From: Annulohypoxylon bovei var. microspora
Taxonomy: Eukaryota; Ascomycota; Sordariomycetes; Xylariales; Hypoxylaceae
Assembly (NCBI GenBank): GCA_022836615.1
Contig: MU405263.1
Span: forward strand, 185,657 to 249,656
Length of the DNA stretch: 64,000 bases
Direction of reading: 5' to 3'
Part shown: positions 11,315 to 22,457 of the stretch, piece by piece
Position numbering within the stretch: the first letter of the stretch is position 1
How the letters are laid out: every line of letters begins with the position of its first letter
Program-made: the position numbers and the translations under genes
Notes under the pieces: generated by a model
The model's database searches: none
What the model was told of the DNA's origin: nothing
The model's input: only the letters and a program-made list of their open reading frames with translations

Positions 11315-12442
11315 TCATCCCGTTGTCGTAGCACGGTTTATATCGCTATTTACAGTCGTATCCTCTACGACTTCTACTCTAGCAGTATTTAGCGATTGAA
11401 CCGGTTCAAGGTGTGTTTCGAGAATTTCGTGAGCGTTATCGACTTCTATCCCGCTATCATCGGTGGCTGGCTCCTTACCCTTGACTGAGCTCCCCTGGGA
11501 TTCGGGCGAAACTGAGTTGAGGGATAGAGAGCTGGTGGGTTCGTGTAAACTCGTAGCCATCGCTTCGAGGATGCTCTCGGCGACTGCCTTGTCCACGGTG
11601 ACATTTATATCGTCTCTCCCCACCAGTTTTCCGCCCCCGATAGCACCATCAACAGCGCCGTGTCCATTTACCCCTCGCTCATCAATTTTCTTACCGTTGA
11701 CATCAGCCTCGCCCGTCACGCTCCCCCGGCGACTTCCGGCCCTGCTATCATCAGCGCTGTAGCTCCCGGTCCAGCTACTGCCGCTGCACTCACTACAGGT
11801 GTCGTCGCCGCCGCTCCCGCCGCCGTCCCGCACCAGGCGCATGGTCTCTTCGAGGACTAGGAAGTCCCTCTCCAGGACCTCGGCCCAGTTCTGCACGTTA
11901 CCCAGCTCCTTGATCTTGCGCTCCGTGTCGCGGGCCAGCTTCTCGAGCTTGTCGTTCTCCTTGCGCAGCGCCTCGGTCCCCCTCGCCACGTCCTTCTCCT
12001 GCTTGGTCAGCGCCGCCGCGTTCGAGTGCAGCAGCGAGGCCCGCGATTGCAGCTCCGAGTCGAGCATGTTCGACATAGAGGCCACGAGCGCGACCCGGGC
12101 TTCGTCGATGTGCAGCTGCGTCGCGCGCGAAGGTAGGGTCGGGTTCAGATCCATGGTTACGCGGGGCTGTGATCCGGCGGCGGATGCAGTTGCGGTAGTA
12201 GTCGTGGGGGGTGAGGTAGCGCTGCGAGATGTCGAGGCGGAGTTGGGCGGCTGCGGGCGTGACGAGCTAGATTGTAATGATGGCGAGGGGAGTGGCGAAG
12301 TTATAGTGTTAGAGGATCCCGTCGCATTGTTCGGAGCTGATGATTGAGCGGGCGGGATGGTACCCGGGGTTTCGGGAGCGGAGGTAGTAGGAGGTACATG
12401 ATTCGCCGTAGTACTCGGACTAGATACCGCTGGGGCTGACAT
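11315..12442 (-). CDS. BLOC-1 subunit 1 / GCN5L1-like protein
   Basis: Single exon of 375 aa. The first 100 residues are Ser/Thr/Pro-rich and disordered. Residues about 105-210 are a heptad-rich coiled coil ending in LGNVQNWAEVLERDFLVLEE, which resembles the IGDVENWA...LE signature at the end of animal BLOC1S1 (GCN5L1). The C-terminal 160 residues are acidic and low in complexity. BLOC-1 acts in endosomal sorting, and yeast Bls1 is its counterpart, so a role in an endosomal BLOC-1-like complex is inferred. The disordered tails are much longer than the 125-residue animal protein. No intron is needed. Confidence 0.72.
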   Translation of the reverse strand: MSAPAVSSPSTTANHVPPTTSAPETPGTIPPAQSSAPNNATGSSNTITSPLPSPSLQSSSSRPQPPNSASTSRSATSPPTTTTATASAAGSQPRVTMDLNPTLPSRATQLHIDEARVALVASMSNMLDSELQSRASLLHSNAAALTKQEKDVARGTEALRKENDKLEKLARDTERKIKELGNVQNWAEVLERDFLVLEETMRLVRDGGGSGGDDTCSECSGSSWTGSYSADDSRAGSRRGSVTGEADVNGKKIDERGVNGHGAVDGAIGGGKLVGRDDINVTVDKAVAESILEAMATSLHEPTSSLSLNSVSPESQGSSVKGKEPATDDSGIEVDNAHEILETHLEPVQSLNTARVEVVEDTTVNSDINRATTTG

Positions 12443-12762
12443 GTTGAAGCAGTACTCTTCCGAAACTCAGTTACGTCTTGGCAACGGCAGAGTGCAGGAT
12501 TGTAACCCTCTCAGAAAGTCACGCAAAGGAATTGGATATTGGTATTTTCAAGGTGAGGAGGAGCTTGCTCTAGAGCTGCGGGCTGTTGTTAGACGTATGC
12601 GGGGTCTCAACTGAGAAGTGAGCCGATTGGAGGGATGTAGTATGTCATGCGTAAGAGCCAGCATCGTCCATAAATTGGTTCACCCTCTCATTCCTGTGAG
12701 ACGTTGGCACAGGTGTTACACAATGAGTCTGAACTATTCTGCCGACCGAGATTCTTCGTAAA
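12443..12762. other. Intergenic region
   Basis: 5' flank of the BLOC1S1-like gene and 3' flank of the RecQ gene, both on the minus strand. Nothing else recognised. Confidence 0.4.
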
Positions 12763-14377
12763 TTACTCGTCCCAATCTACATCATACAGACCTTCTTCTC
12801 TTTGCGTGCTGACCCACTCTTCGCTTGCTAGACCCCTGAGGAAGCGCCGTTGGAGATCAACGCTATCCTTGTGCCAGTCGCATGCATAATCACATGTCGG
12901 CGTATCATTCTCCGCGAAATAGTTGCAGATGAGCTTATGGCGGCAAGCATTCGTACTCTCACAATATTCGGCCAGCGCTTGTAAGCTCTTGGCACGTGCC
13001 TCGAAGTTGGAGCCCGAAGTTGTTGTTGATCGGTCCCGAATGATCAGACTGCTAACTCGGTCCCTATCTTCGCGGCTGTAATATAGGAAACAGTACGCCG
13101 CGTTGCCGTCACGTCCGGCCCGTCCGGCTTCTTGGTAATACCCTTCGAAGGACTTGGGAAGCCGCCAGTGCACGACAAAGCGGACGTTGTTTTTGTCAAT
13201 TCCCATGCCGAACGCGGTGGTTGCTACGATTATATCGTATCCAGGTTCATTAGAAACCCACTTAGCGAGAACCCGTTCTTTGGTTTCTTTAGACAGCTTG
13301 GCGTGAAATGGTTGAGCACCAATGCCCTCTTGTCTAAGTTGTGAGGCGAGGCTCTCGCACTCGTCTCGCGAAATAGTGTATATAATGCCTGGGACATTTT
13401 CAGCACGCTCACCAAGCGTGTCAAGTTCGCTTCTCCTCTCGTCCTTAGCCCTACGTTGATATACGCTACGTATCCACTTGAGAAAATCATCTAATCGTCG
13501 ATCGTCCTCATCGCGTGTAAATCGAATCTCGAAATGGAGATTCGGTCGGTGAACCGTCATCATGAAGGTTTTTAGCCTCTCTGGATTGGTATCCAGTCCA
13601 AGAGTGGTGAGTACATCCTTGCGTACCTGGCTGTTGGCTGTTGCTGTCAGGCACATAATCGGCACATCCGGGAACGATTCACGAAACCATGCTAGTCTCT
13701 TAAAGTCTTTACGGAAGTCATGACCCCATTCTGAGATGCAGTGAGCTTCATCGATCACGATGCGTGCAAGCTCTCGCTGTTCGTGAACCACCCTCAACCT
13801 GTCTCGAAATCGGTCTTGGGCACAAAGTTCAGGGGTCACATAGAGCAACCGAATACGTGGATGACCAGTTTTGAGATCGTTCATAATACGGTCTTTTTCT
13901 GGTAGAGGTGTGTTGCTGTTTAGTGAACTAGCATTGATGTCGGCGGCCCGGAGGGCTTCCACCTGATTCATCATGAGACTTAACAGCGGCGATACAACAA
14001 TAGTAACTACGTTTCCATGTAAGCAGAGAATATTGAAAAGGGGGGGATGTCGGGAACATACTGCCCTGATCAACTACGGCTGGAAGCTGGAAACATAAGC
14101 TTTTGCCAAAGGAAGTTGCTGCTTGGACGAAAACATCGTTGCCATCTAGTGCAGCTTGAATAATCTCTCGTTGGAATGGACGAAAATTATTCTTATTGAA
14201 TTGGCGGCGTAGCGTAAAGTCTAGGTCTGGGAAAATGAACGAGTTGGACCTGACAAGAGCAGGCATTTTGAATTCGTTGAATGCCTTCTTCGCCGGTTTG
14301 CAGAATCCAAGACTCCAAGTGAGGCACTGAGTACACTGGGTACCTAGAGTGGGTACATGAATTTGGAACTGGATCAT
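12763..14377 (-). CDS. Short RecQ-family DNA helicase
   Basis: Minus-strand exons 14377-14062 and 14006-12763 flank a 55-bp intron; the join restores the motif Ia stretch ITIVVSPLLSLM and gives 519 aa. Helicase motifs in order: motif 0 FRPFQ (65-69), Walker A ATSFGKS (87-93), DEAH box (191-194), motif III LTATA (about 225), motif VI QEAGRAGRDG (397-406). A RecQ-type zinc-binding module follows, with Cys at 460, 477 and 481 and CRHKLICNYF. RecQ enzymes unwind DNA 3' to 5' in recombination and replication repair. The protein lacks the long N-terminus and HRDC domain of Sgs1/QDE-3-type proteins, so it resembles a short RecQ paralogue. The start at 14377 is uncertain; Met38 (14266) sits closer to the conserved part. 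Confidence 0.9.
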
Positions 14378-15793
14378 GCATCACAGTTGATTGTGGTCCC
14401 GGATAATTGCAATGGATGTTTGTTGTTACAACACACGGCCACGCCGACTTTGTATTATCAAGATCATCGAAAAACCCCGAGTTGATTTAAAGTGTGTCTA
14501 AATTGACAGTTAGATTTAGAGTCAGATGTAGATAAAGTCTTTTCGAATCTGGAGTTAATTAACACACCTAGGTACCTTCCCCAAGTAGGAAGTAAAATAC
14601 GAAACTAAGATACACTTTGTTCTTTCTTTCTCGAAGTTGACTATTCGGTGATCTTACAAGTATCTATCTCCGTCGCGACTTCTAGGTTAACCTTGTTAAT
14701 CTCCACTTGTCGCGTGGGAAAAATGGAGCGTGCCTTGCATCTCTGGTGGTAAACTAATTGGATCTGAGGTCAGTATCTGGTCTGTGCGTATTTTGAGATT
14801 TAGTGATACGCTACTAGCGCCCGTTCTCGCCGACTACCTACTAAACTGGCACTACAACTGTAAGGTACGGAGTATCACGACTCATTCTCAAGCTGCATTA
14901 TTCCTAATTGCATACCTATTAAATTGGTTATTTTGTCTTTCAATAAAGTCATGTTGCAATTGATTTATAGAAAATACGATATCAATAATTTTCTTCCTAA
15001 TGGGAACATAAAATATCTGAAAAAATTGATTGGAAGAAGGGGGGAAAATGGCGGCTGGCCAGCTCTCGAGCCTTTCGCACGAGTGAGGATTGTTAGCGCA
15101 CTGAAAACACGAGCAGGGGAAACCCCAAGCGCGGCCCCCACCTTACCCACCTATTTTTTAAAATATTTTTTATGTCTTTCTTTTTCTGTCTTATTCATTC
15201 ACACCGCTTTCTGTTTTTAAATACACACCCCTCAACAACTTTCAAACTACCTAGAGGCACAATAACCCTGGGTTTAGCCGAATTCAGTGCCATACATACC
15301 CGCAGGTTCGAACACTCAGCTCACGACTACATTTTATCTTCATTTTATTTCGACATGTATGATTCCTTTTGAAAAAAACGTTCGAAACGTCGGCGCACGT
15401 ATATGTGGATCGAATACAAGATATCGGTTTCGGATTTTAAACCCTCCAATCTCAGGGGCCTTTATTTTGCATAGACGCCATTTCATTTGCACAGAAACTA
15501 CGACTTATCTTGTTGTGATTGAAAACACTTCCTAGGTAGTTTTGTTGATGGCAAGTATCAAATTAAGCAGTGCTATGAACTTGAATAATCTGACTACCCA
15601 GTAATTCAGCTTACAAAGTTCATTGTAGTATAAAGAAAAATCTGGTTCACTAAAACATGGACCTCTTTGATCAATATGACCGCAATAGGACTGGTCAGTT
15701 TAACACAACAATAATGACAAAACTTGCATGACTCTTACATGAAGGAAGGACAACACCATTATTTTTATTTATTGCCTATAGACGCACGGAAAA
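14378..15793. other. AT-rich intergenic region
   Basis: About 1.4 kb with no recognisable gene. Several short ORFs occur, rich in Leu/Phe/Ile codons as expected from AT-rich DNA. A relatively GC-rich patch at 15040-15150 is open on both strands for 60-100 codons but resembles no protein I know. Confidence 0.45.
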
Positions 15794-17252
15794 ATGTCAA
15801 ATGCTGAGCTCGAGGAAGCCCGCCGAGAGCTCCAAGAATACTTCTCTAAAGACAACCGATTTACTTACCGCCGTCTAATCAGCCAGGGATGTAATGCCAC
15901 TGCGCACCATGTGCAGTACACAGATTATCGGAGACCAGCCTTGACTCAATTCTTGGTTAAAAGGTCATTACGATACCCGGGTATGGAGGAGGACCTGAGA
16001 ATAGAGAGAGATATCCTTACAGTACGTACTTTCAGAAGAAACTACGAGTAAATACGACAGTGTTTATTTAGACTGACCTTATGAAAACATGTAGAAGTTG
16101 CGCGGTGGTATGCATATAGTACAAATTGTCGACATCCAAGACAACCCTTTACAACGACACAATCTTGCAGGGGAGTGGCTGATATTAGAATGGGTACCGA
16201 ATGGCACATTTGGGGATTTCATCTCCAAGGCTGCCAGAAGGGGAACACAGCGGCTACCGAATCGTTTACTCTGTAGAATCTTCTTATGCTGTAAGTCATT
16301 GATGGGATGGTTGCTTGTATGGCAACCTTATCGCTCGAGCTGCTCTCTGTATCTGTCTACCTACGTGGGATATCATGAGCATCTTGTAGTGCTCGCCGAA
16401 CTAACAGGTATATAGTAGTAAGAAGCTGCATTGGTATGGCTGTAAGTGGCACCCTTATGATCTCCATACGGTCGGTACTGAATCTTCGTTGGATATAGTG
16501 GCCTAGGCATCGTCCGGGCGATAGAACTGAGCTCGAATTCCCATATCTTGGCTTCCAACCTGGAAATTTGCAACATAATGACATGCATTTGAAGAATGGT
16601 GTGTGGATAATGCAACAATACTCTACTCATCTAGAGAATAGCTAACCTAACATACATCAAGTCGTCCTTGGAGAATTTCTTCCCCACGTAGAGCATGGAT
16701 TTACACCAATTATAAAGCTCATTGACTTTGGTCTAACCCGCGAGACAGATGGCGTTCCTACGGCCGTACAGCAAAATATCTTTGCTATTGGAGTGGTATA
16801 TATTTTACCTGAAAGATCGACTTAATCTTTGGATCACGTACTAACAGGTGCGACAGCTAATGGTGAAGTTGATTACTATAGATCCAAACACATACGTCAG
16901 GCCGCAGGGCTTAGATCCATTCATGATTCGCTTTAATGGCGAAAATATACAGACGCAAGCCAACGCAATATTTACACCCCAAGGCTATCCACTCCCGGGA
17001 CTTGACGACTGGTTGGCGTACCTCGTCGCTATATGTCTGGCATCGGATCCCCACCAACAACCAACCTTACAGAAATTGAGCGGTTGGTTAACGGCTGCCT
17101 TGACGCTCAAAACGGCAGCACAATATATGAGGAACCCCGAGGAAGGTGACAATGCGATAAGATCTCTCTGTCAGCAAATCATTCTTAACCCAGTAATGCC
17201 AGACCAACCCGGGAGCACGGTTACGAACGCTATTGAGATCGGTTCCGTATAG
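15794..17252 (+). CDS. Protein-kinase-fold protein, six exons
   Basis: Exons 15794-16021, 16095-16290, 16416-16441, 16499-16598, 16662-16795 and 16848-17252 join without a stop into 362 aa; exon 3 is a 26-nt micro-exon. Kinase landmarks appear in order: VKRS Lys in the N-lobe with a downstream Glu (RIERDIL), hinge-like LILEWVPNGTF, catalytic loop HNDMHLKN (D178, N183) and DFG (D205). The CIGMAWP block before the catalytic loop is familiar from fungus-specific kinase-like proteins. The glycine-rich loop is weak (ISQGCNAT). Catalytic Asp, Asn and DFG are present, so activity is possible, but substrates are unknown. This exon chain was built by hand; RNA evidence could move a boundary, though the motifs support each join. 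Confidence 0.75.
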
Positions 17253-17470
17253 TTTAAACTTCCAAGGTTCCGATGTTTTTGTAAATACTTTACTTACTCA
17301 TTATTTATAACGCTGAGAATCAGCTCGAGTTTAAGTTGTTAAATAAGTGAAGGCAATAGGTCACGTTGCGTTGCGTGTAATACCGTGTGATGTATTACGA
17401 TATCCTGTGTTGTGTGAACGTACAAACTGCCAGTTTCCAAACCTAAGCAGGCGTAGCCTTATATGGCACA

Positions 17471-17500
17471 AGCCACACAAAGCCACACAAAGCCACAAAG
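17471..17500. repeat. 10-bp tandem repeat
   Basis: Three near-identical copies of AGCCACACAA in a row (third copy AGCCACAAAG). Confidence 0.85.
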
Positions 17501-18207
17501 CGCCCTTTGGCCAGTAAAACCCTTTTACTGCCAACAATAAGAGAAGAATTACGTAATCAATCGTAAAACGTAACAGTTTCGTTATGTAAGCGAGTACAGG
17601 CTAAACCTTGAACTTGGAAGCTAGTGTGCTTGAAGAGCCCGCTTAATCAAGATATCCGCCCAATCAAATATTACGATCTTTCCCATAAAAAAAACGAATG
17701 ACACAATAAACCCTTCGTACTTCGTAGTACCTAAACTCCAGGCTGTCAGGGCAATGCTGTCTGAGAACCCTGCACACAACACACACCACCGTGTAGCTAT
17801 TAGACCCCCTTTCTAGATGTACCTTCGGTACCTATGTATTTGACAAAGAACCCCCTTCTTTCCACTAATTGCCCCTAATTGCCCCAGGTGGTGCCCAAGA
17901 CCCAAGGCTCGATCCCTTGTGTATTCCATTAGGTCGCGCCTAGCCCAATCCCTTAGGGACCACCTGAAAGAGCTCCAACAAACAGGGGTTTGCATACTGC
18001 ATACCTGGTGGATGAACTTTCTACACACTTCGACTACATCAGTGCTTCACCCTTTCGACTAGACGTGTTTCAACTTCCGAATCTTTCACCAATTGCTACC
18101 GAATTGCTACCAAATCGCTACCAGATCGCTACCAAGAGTACCCTTCGAAACGTCTTATCTCTTCCTACAATCGATTCTATGCTTTCTCCAATTTATCCCT
18201 GAGATAG

Positions 18208-18265
18208 GAAGTTGAAAGCTGAAAGTTGAGAGTTGAGAGTTGAAAGTTGAGAGTTGAAAGTTGAA
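18208..18265. repeat. 7-bp GAAAGTT/GAGAGTT tandem repeat
   Basis: About eight tandem heptamers alternating GAAAGTT, GAGAGTT and a GAAAGCT variant, roughly 290 bp before the SOG2 start codon. Confidence 0.85.
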
Positions 18266-18555
18266 TTGTCAATGTTTCCAAGTTTCGTTTCTCGTCCGAT
18301 CACCTACGCCGAGTCCTCTGAACCCTCTAAGCCCTCTGAATATTCGAAAGTGATCTCCTGCCTACAATGAACTCGACTGTTTCACCCCATTCACCGACAT
18401 CTTTTCAATAGATCAGCTTGGTGTAGATATTTTTTAGGGATTCCCCGGAACAGCACACGTCGATCCTACACTGTCGACTTGATCCCCCCCTACCTGGTTT
18501 CGTCCGCTGTTCAAGGCCTTATTGCGCCCTCTGGCCTATCGAATTTCTGTGTGTC

Positions 18556-21500
18556 ATGGATGTTGCCGTCGGCGGCATGGCTGCTACAATCATATCACCT
18601 CAATCCTCGGCGACGAGAAATTTATCTACGGGTCTACCTCAAGGAATGAGACGAATGCCTCCCGCTTTCACAATGCTTCCTCCACCGCCGCCCCCAATAC
18701 CCGAGCAATTCAATACAGGCACTAGCGGTAGCTCGGGCTCAATGTTGTCTGCATCTGCTCCCCTCTCTACCAGCCAAGTCATCACTCTCGCTAGGCAGGC
18801 GATGGACAGTGCTCTACGAGAGAACGAGACCCAGGCCGCCGGCGCCAGCGGTGTCAGTACCGACCTTAAGCCTGGTGTTACTATCGATCTTAGTAGGAAG
18901 AATATCCAGGCACTACCGGATGAAGTGGTGGACATTATTAAAAATGAGCTGGAACGGTTTGTTCTCTCTTATCCGTCCAATTGATCCCAATTGATACCTG
19001 CCAGGTGGTGAAGTGCTGACAAGTCGGGTTCTATATAGATTAGCACTCTCGCATAACAAGTTGTCGTCCCTACCGGCTAGATTCTCCGAATGTACACACT
19101 TGCGCTATCTTAACTTGAGAGCTAATCAAATTAAGGAGTTCCCTATATCGGTAATTACATACCCCTTCCTCCGGATGTGTAGATTTGTATCTCACTCGTG
19201 CTCTAGCTCTGCGATATCAAGTCGCTTGAGATATTAGATATGGGGAGGAACAGGATTCGTTTCCTCCCCCCCGACATCTCGAAATTGACCTCGCTTAAGG
19301 TGCTTGCCCTACAGAAGAATCGAATAGAAGAGCTTCCACTTTGCTTAGCCGATATGGTCTCCTTACAAATGCTGCGACTGGATGGAAATAACATAACATT
19401 CCCTCCTAAAGAGGTGCTCCAGGTTCAAGCCAGCAGCCCTCCTAACGAAGGCTTCTTGGAAAAGAGCGAGATAACAGAGCTCACCGTTACAGCACACATC
19501 AAGAAGTATCTTAAGCAGAAGTCCCTGAGCGTGAATGGAAGAGAAAAAGATGGCGAGAATGGAGGAGATGAACTCAGTGACGGAACCGAAACACCTCGAA
19601 TGCCTATTAGGAGAGTGGTCAGTGGTCGGTTTCCCATCCGAGTGAATGGTAGCGATGTGTCGGATCTTCGATCGCCGGCCGTACTACGAGCGCCGCCCAT
19701 ACCGTCTAGATCGCATGCTCGGGGCCTCTCCCAGCAAAGCACGGTCGTTCGCAGACCAGGCGTTATGCCTCTTACCATAGGTAACCCTAACGAAAGGGTG
19801 CGTTCTAACAGCGAAACCTTGTTACAAGCATCGGGGGCAGTTCGACCGTCGGAACGACATAGACGCATGGGTATCGTGTCTAGAAAGGCGACCGAGCTCG
19901 GGACCTTAGAAGAAGGCCAAGCGAACAACAGATTTAGTCACTACCGAGGATTGAGCCACGGCTCGTCCATGACGGGTAATTTGGATCCGAATGCGACGTC
20001 TGCCATCAGCCCGAATAGCCCGGCCGAGCCACTGCTCAACCGACCGAATTATGTACGGCGTCTTTCTGTTCTGCCAGAGCAAAGAAGGGAGTCAAAAGTC
20101 TTCGACCCTATCCTCGAATCTGCGAAGGGTATTCTCTATGCAATCTTCCAGATCCATCCCATGATTCAACTCTTCACGAGACTAACCAACGATGGTACAA
20201 CGAAGCGATCAAGCCTTGAGATTGTCTTTTACAACACTAATTTTCACATCGAACAACTGGAGCAGGAGATACAAAAGCATGAATTCCCTCCGGACAATAG
20301 TCCTTACACGCCACACGAGAACGAGAACGTCCAACGGGCTGTCTTGACCTTGATCAATGCCTATAGTCATATATGTCAACTCCTAATGCATAATATGAAT
20401 ACTATTGTGAACAATGGAGATCCACGCTACATCCGGACAATGATGATGCTGCTATATCACAGCATCATGGAGCTTCGCATTACTTATAATGAGATTACCG
20501 GAACTACTTATGAGCCTGTGTTCAGTCAGGAATACCCCCGGCCAGGAATCGAAGATACGATCCGAGCCCATTCACGAGAAAGCTCAATGACACCCACGGT
20601 ACAGCGACCCGGTCTAAGTGCTCGACCGCGTCCTGGTGCTTTCGTTCACAATCCTAGCAACCTCCGAGTAGCGACAGACATGTCAGTTCCGTACATTAAC
20701 GGTACCGGGCGAATGGCTCAAGTTACCTCCGCAACACCCCGATCTGGAGAATCATTCGCGTCTTCGAATGGAGATACCAGATTTCCCGCCAACTTCAGTG
20801 CAGACGAACGTCTGTTCGAAAGGGTATTCTTGGCGCTGCAGAAATCATCAGATCTTGTCATGCGTATCCTCCCGAACATCAACCAGCAGTTCATCGCCTT
20901 GAGACGCAATGCCGAAGTCCAACGAGCTCCGGAGCACATCGTACATTGTTGGAAGGGCCTGGTCGCCAAGTGTTCTATTGCGATTGCCGACACGGAGCAC
21001 CTCAAGGGCCGATTATCGCTTATTAAGCTGAAGGAGCCTGGTGTGAGAAACGATCCCCTATTCTGGAGTCTCTGCAAAAGTTTTATCGACTCTTGGGCCG
21101 AGTTCGGAGGTAGGCTGAAATCCTCCATGGATCAAATATCTTTCCCACTGGATATTCGAACCAGATTACGACCGATCCAAACCAGCGTGAAGGAGACGAA
21201 TCAAATTATCATGAGCTCTCCTTGGGGATACCTTCTCCGACATGCTGGTAACTTCAACGATGCAGCCAATCACTATTCTCCTAGTCATTATTCGACTAGT
21301 CCCGCTCAAATGCAGCTGCCTATGACTCCCCAGAGTGCTGCTCTCGGACCGGCTGTACAGGCAACTGTGCCATCGACGCCGCAAAGTGCGTCTTTTGCTA
21401 ACGCCTTTAGTGGGAACGTTTTCGAGCGTGCCGATGCGTTAATCTCTATGGGAGGATTATCGATGTCTCGTTCCGGGACTATGAATAGTGTCTCTACGTC

Positions 21501-21633
21501 CTTGAACTCGTCGTTCTCTTCCACCTCGTCGCAAGATGAGCGCCAAGTCATGACACCTATAGTGAGTCCTAACGGCAGTACAGGCCTTGCGGCTTCTTAT
21601 CGACTTAACGGCGGAAACAAGCCAACATTCTAG
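18556..21633 (+). CDS. SOG2: SOG2-like leucine-rich-repeat RAM-network protein
   Basis: Exons 18556-18956, 19039-19150 and 19207-21633 give 979 aa. Both introns lie inside the leucine-rich repeats; splicing restores ELERLALSHNKLSSLPARF and then ISLCDIKSLEILDMGRN. The LRRs cover about residues 110-235. The remainder, with FDPILESAKGILYAIFQIHPMIQLF and a long helical region, matches the SOG2 family domain. In yeast Sog2 is part of the RAM (Cbk1-Mob2) pathway that controls polarised growth and cell separation, so the same role at hyphal tips or septa is inferred. A Pro-rich N-terminus and Ser/Thr-rich C-terminus look disordered. Confidence 0.93.
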
Positions 21634-22457
21634 GGAAAGTCGGCCTCATCCACCCGTTAATGTATACGTTACACCCCTTTGCGTTATATTAGTACATAAA
21701 CTCCGCGGGGGCGTAGCATTTCATCATTTGAGGGTTTTATGTATGAAGAGGCTGGAATGAAACCCTCTAAACGAGGCGCTGGTTCCGCTCGGAAAGAGCA
21801 TTGTTCTGTTTTGTTGTCCAATCTAAATATGTTGCATAGATGATATCGTTCCCGAATTACAATGGAAAGGCGAAACAGGAGTCAGTCTACGGCGGTATAT
21901 GGCGTGGAGTCGATCATTTGCAGGCGGTTGTTGTTTTTTGGGGGTCGTCTCTACATCGGAAAAGCTTCTTGAGCAACGTCTGGAATCGGCGTTGTTCAAT
22001 AATGTGTGGATCGAATCAATGTGTCAATTATAATGTCTGAATACCAAACAAAATCTAATTGCTGTTGCTAATTCTCATCTGCTCTTTATGTATTTGTGAG
22101 CCGTGCTCTGGTGGTCCAGAAACGAAGGAACAGGCATCTACTTAATGTACCTGGTAGTTAGTCATACATAACACGATTTTGAATGAATGTCCTGATACGA
22201 CTTGGTTGATGATGTGTATTTGAGTTGGATAGAAAATCTTAAGATCTCAACTTTACTGAATATTGTGGGGAAATGTAAGAAAAAGGGGGGGTTGTCAAAA
22301 TGTCGGCCATGAAAATCTAACGTATCAAAGCAGGGATGGATTTTCTATCCAATTCTATCATCATGCGATCTACATGGTATCAAATGCTCCCCTTTTCCTT
22401 ATTTTCTTTTTTCTCCTTTCTTTTCTTTTTCTTTACATATTCCCCACCACCACCTTC
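21634..22457. other. Intergenic region between convergent genes
   Basis: 3' flanks of SOG2 and glutathione reductase. The last 80 bp before 22458 are pyrimidine-rich. No gene seen. Confidence 0.45.

Larger units (their letters stand above)
17253..18555. other. Intergenic region and probable SOG2 5' leader
   Basis: No gene found. It contains the two short tandem repeats annotated separately. The last 400 bp are CT-rich with short ORFs, consistent with a long leader for SOG2. Confidence 0.45.
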
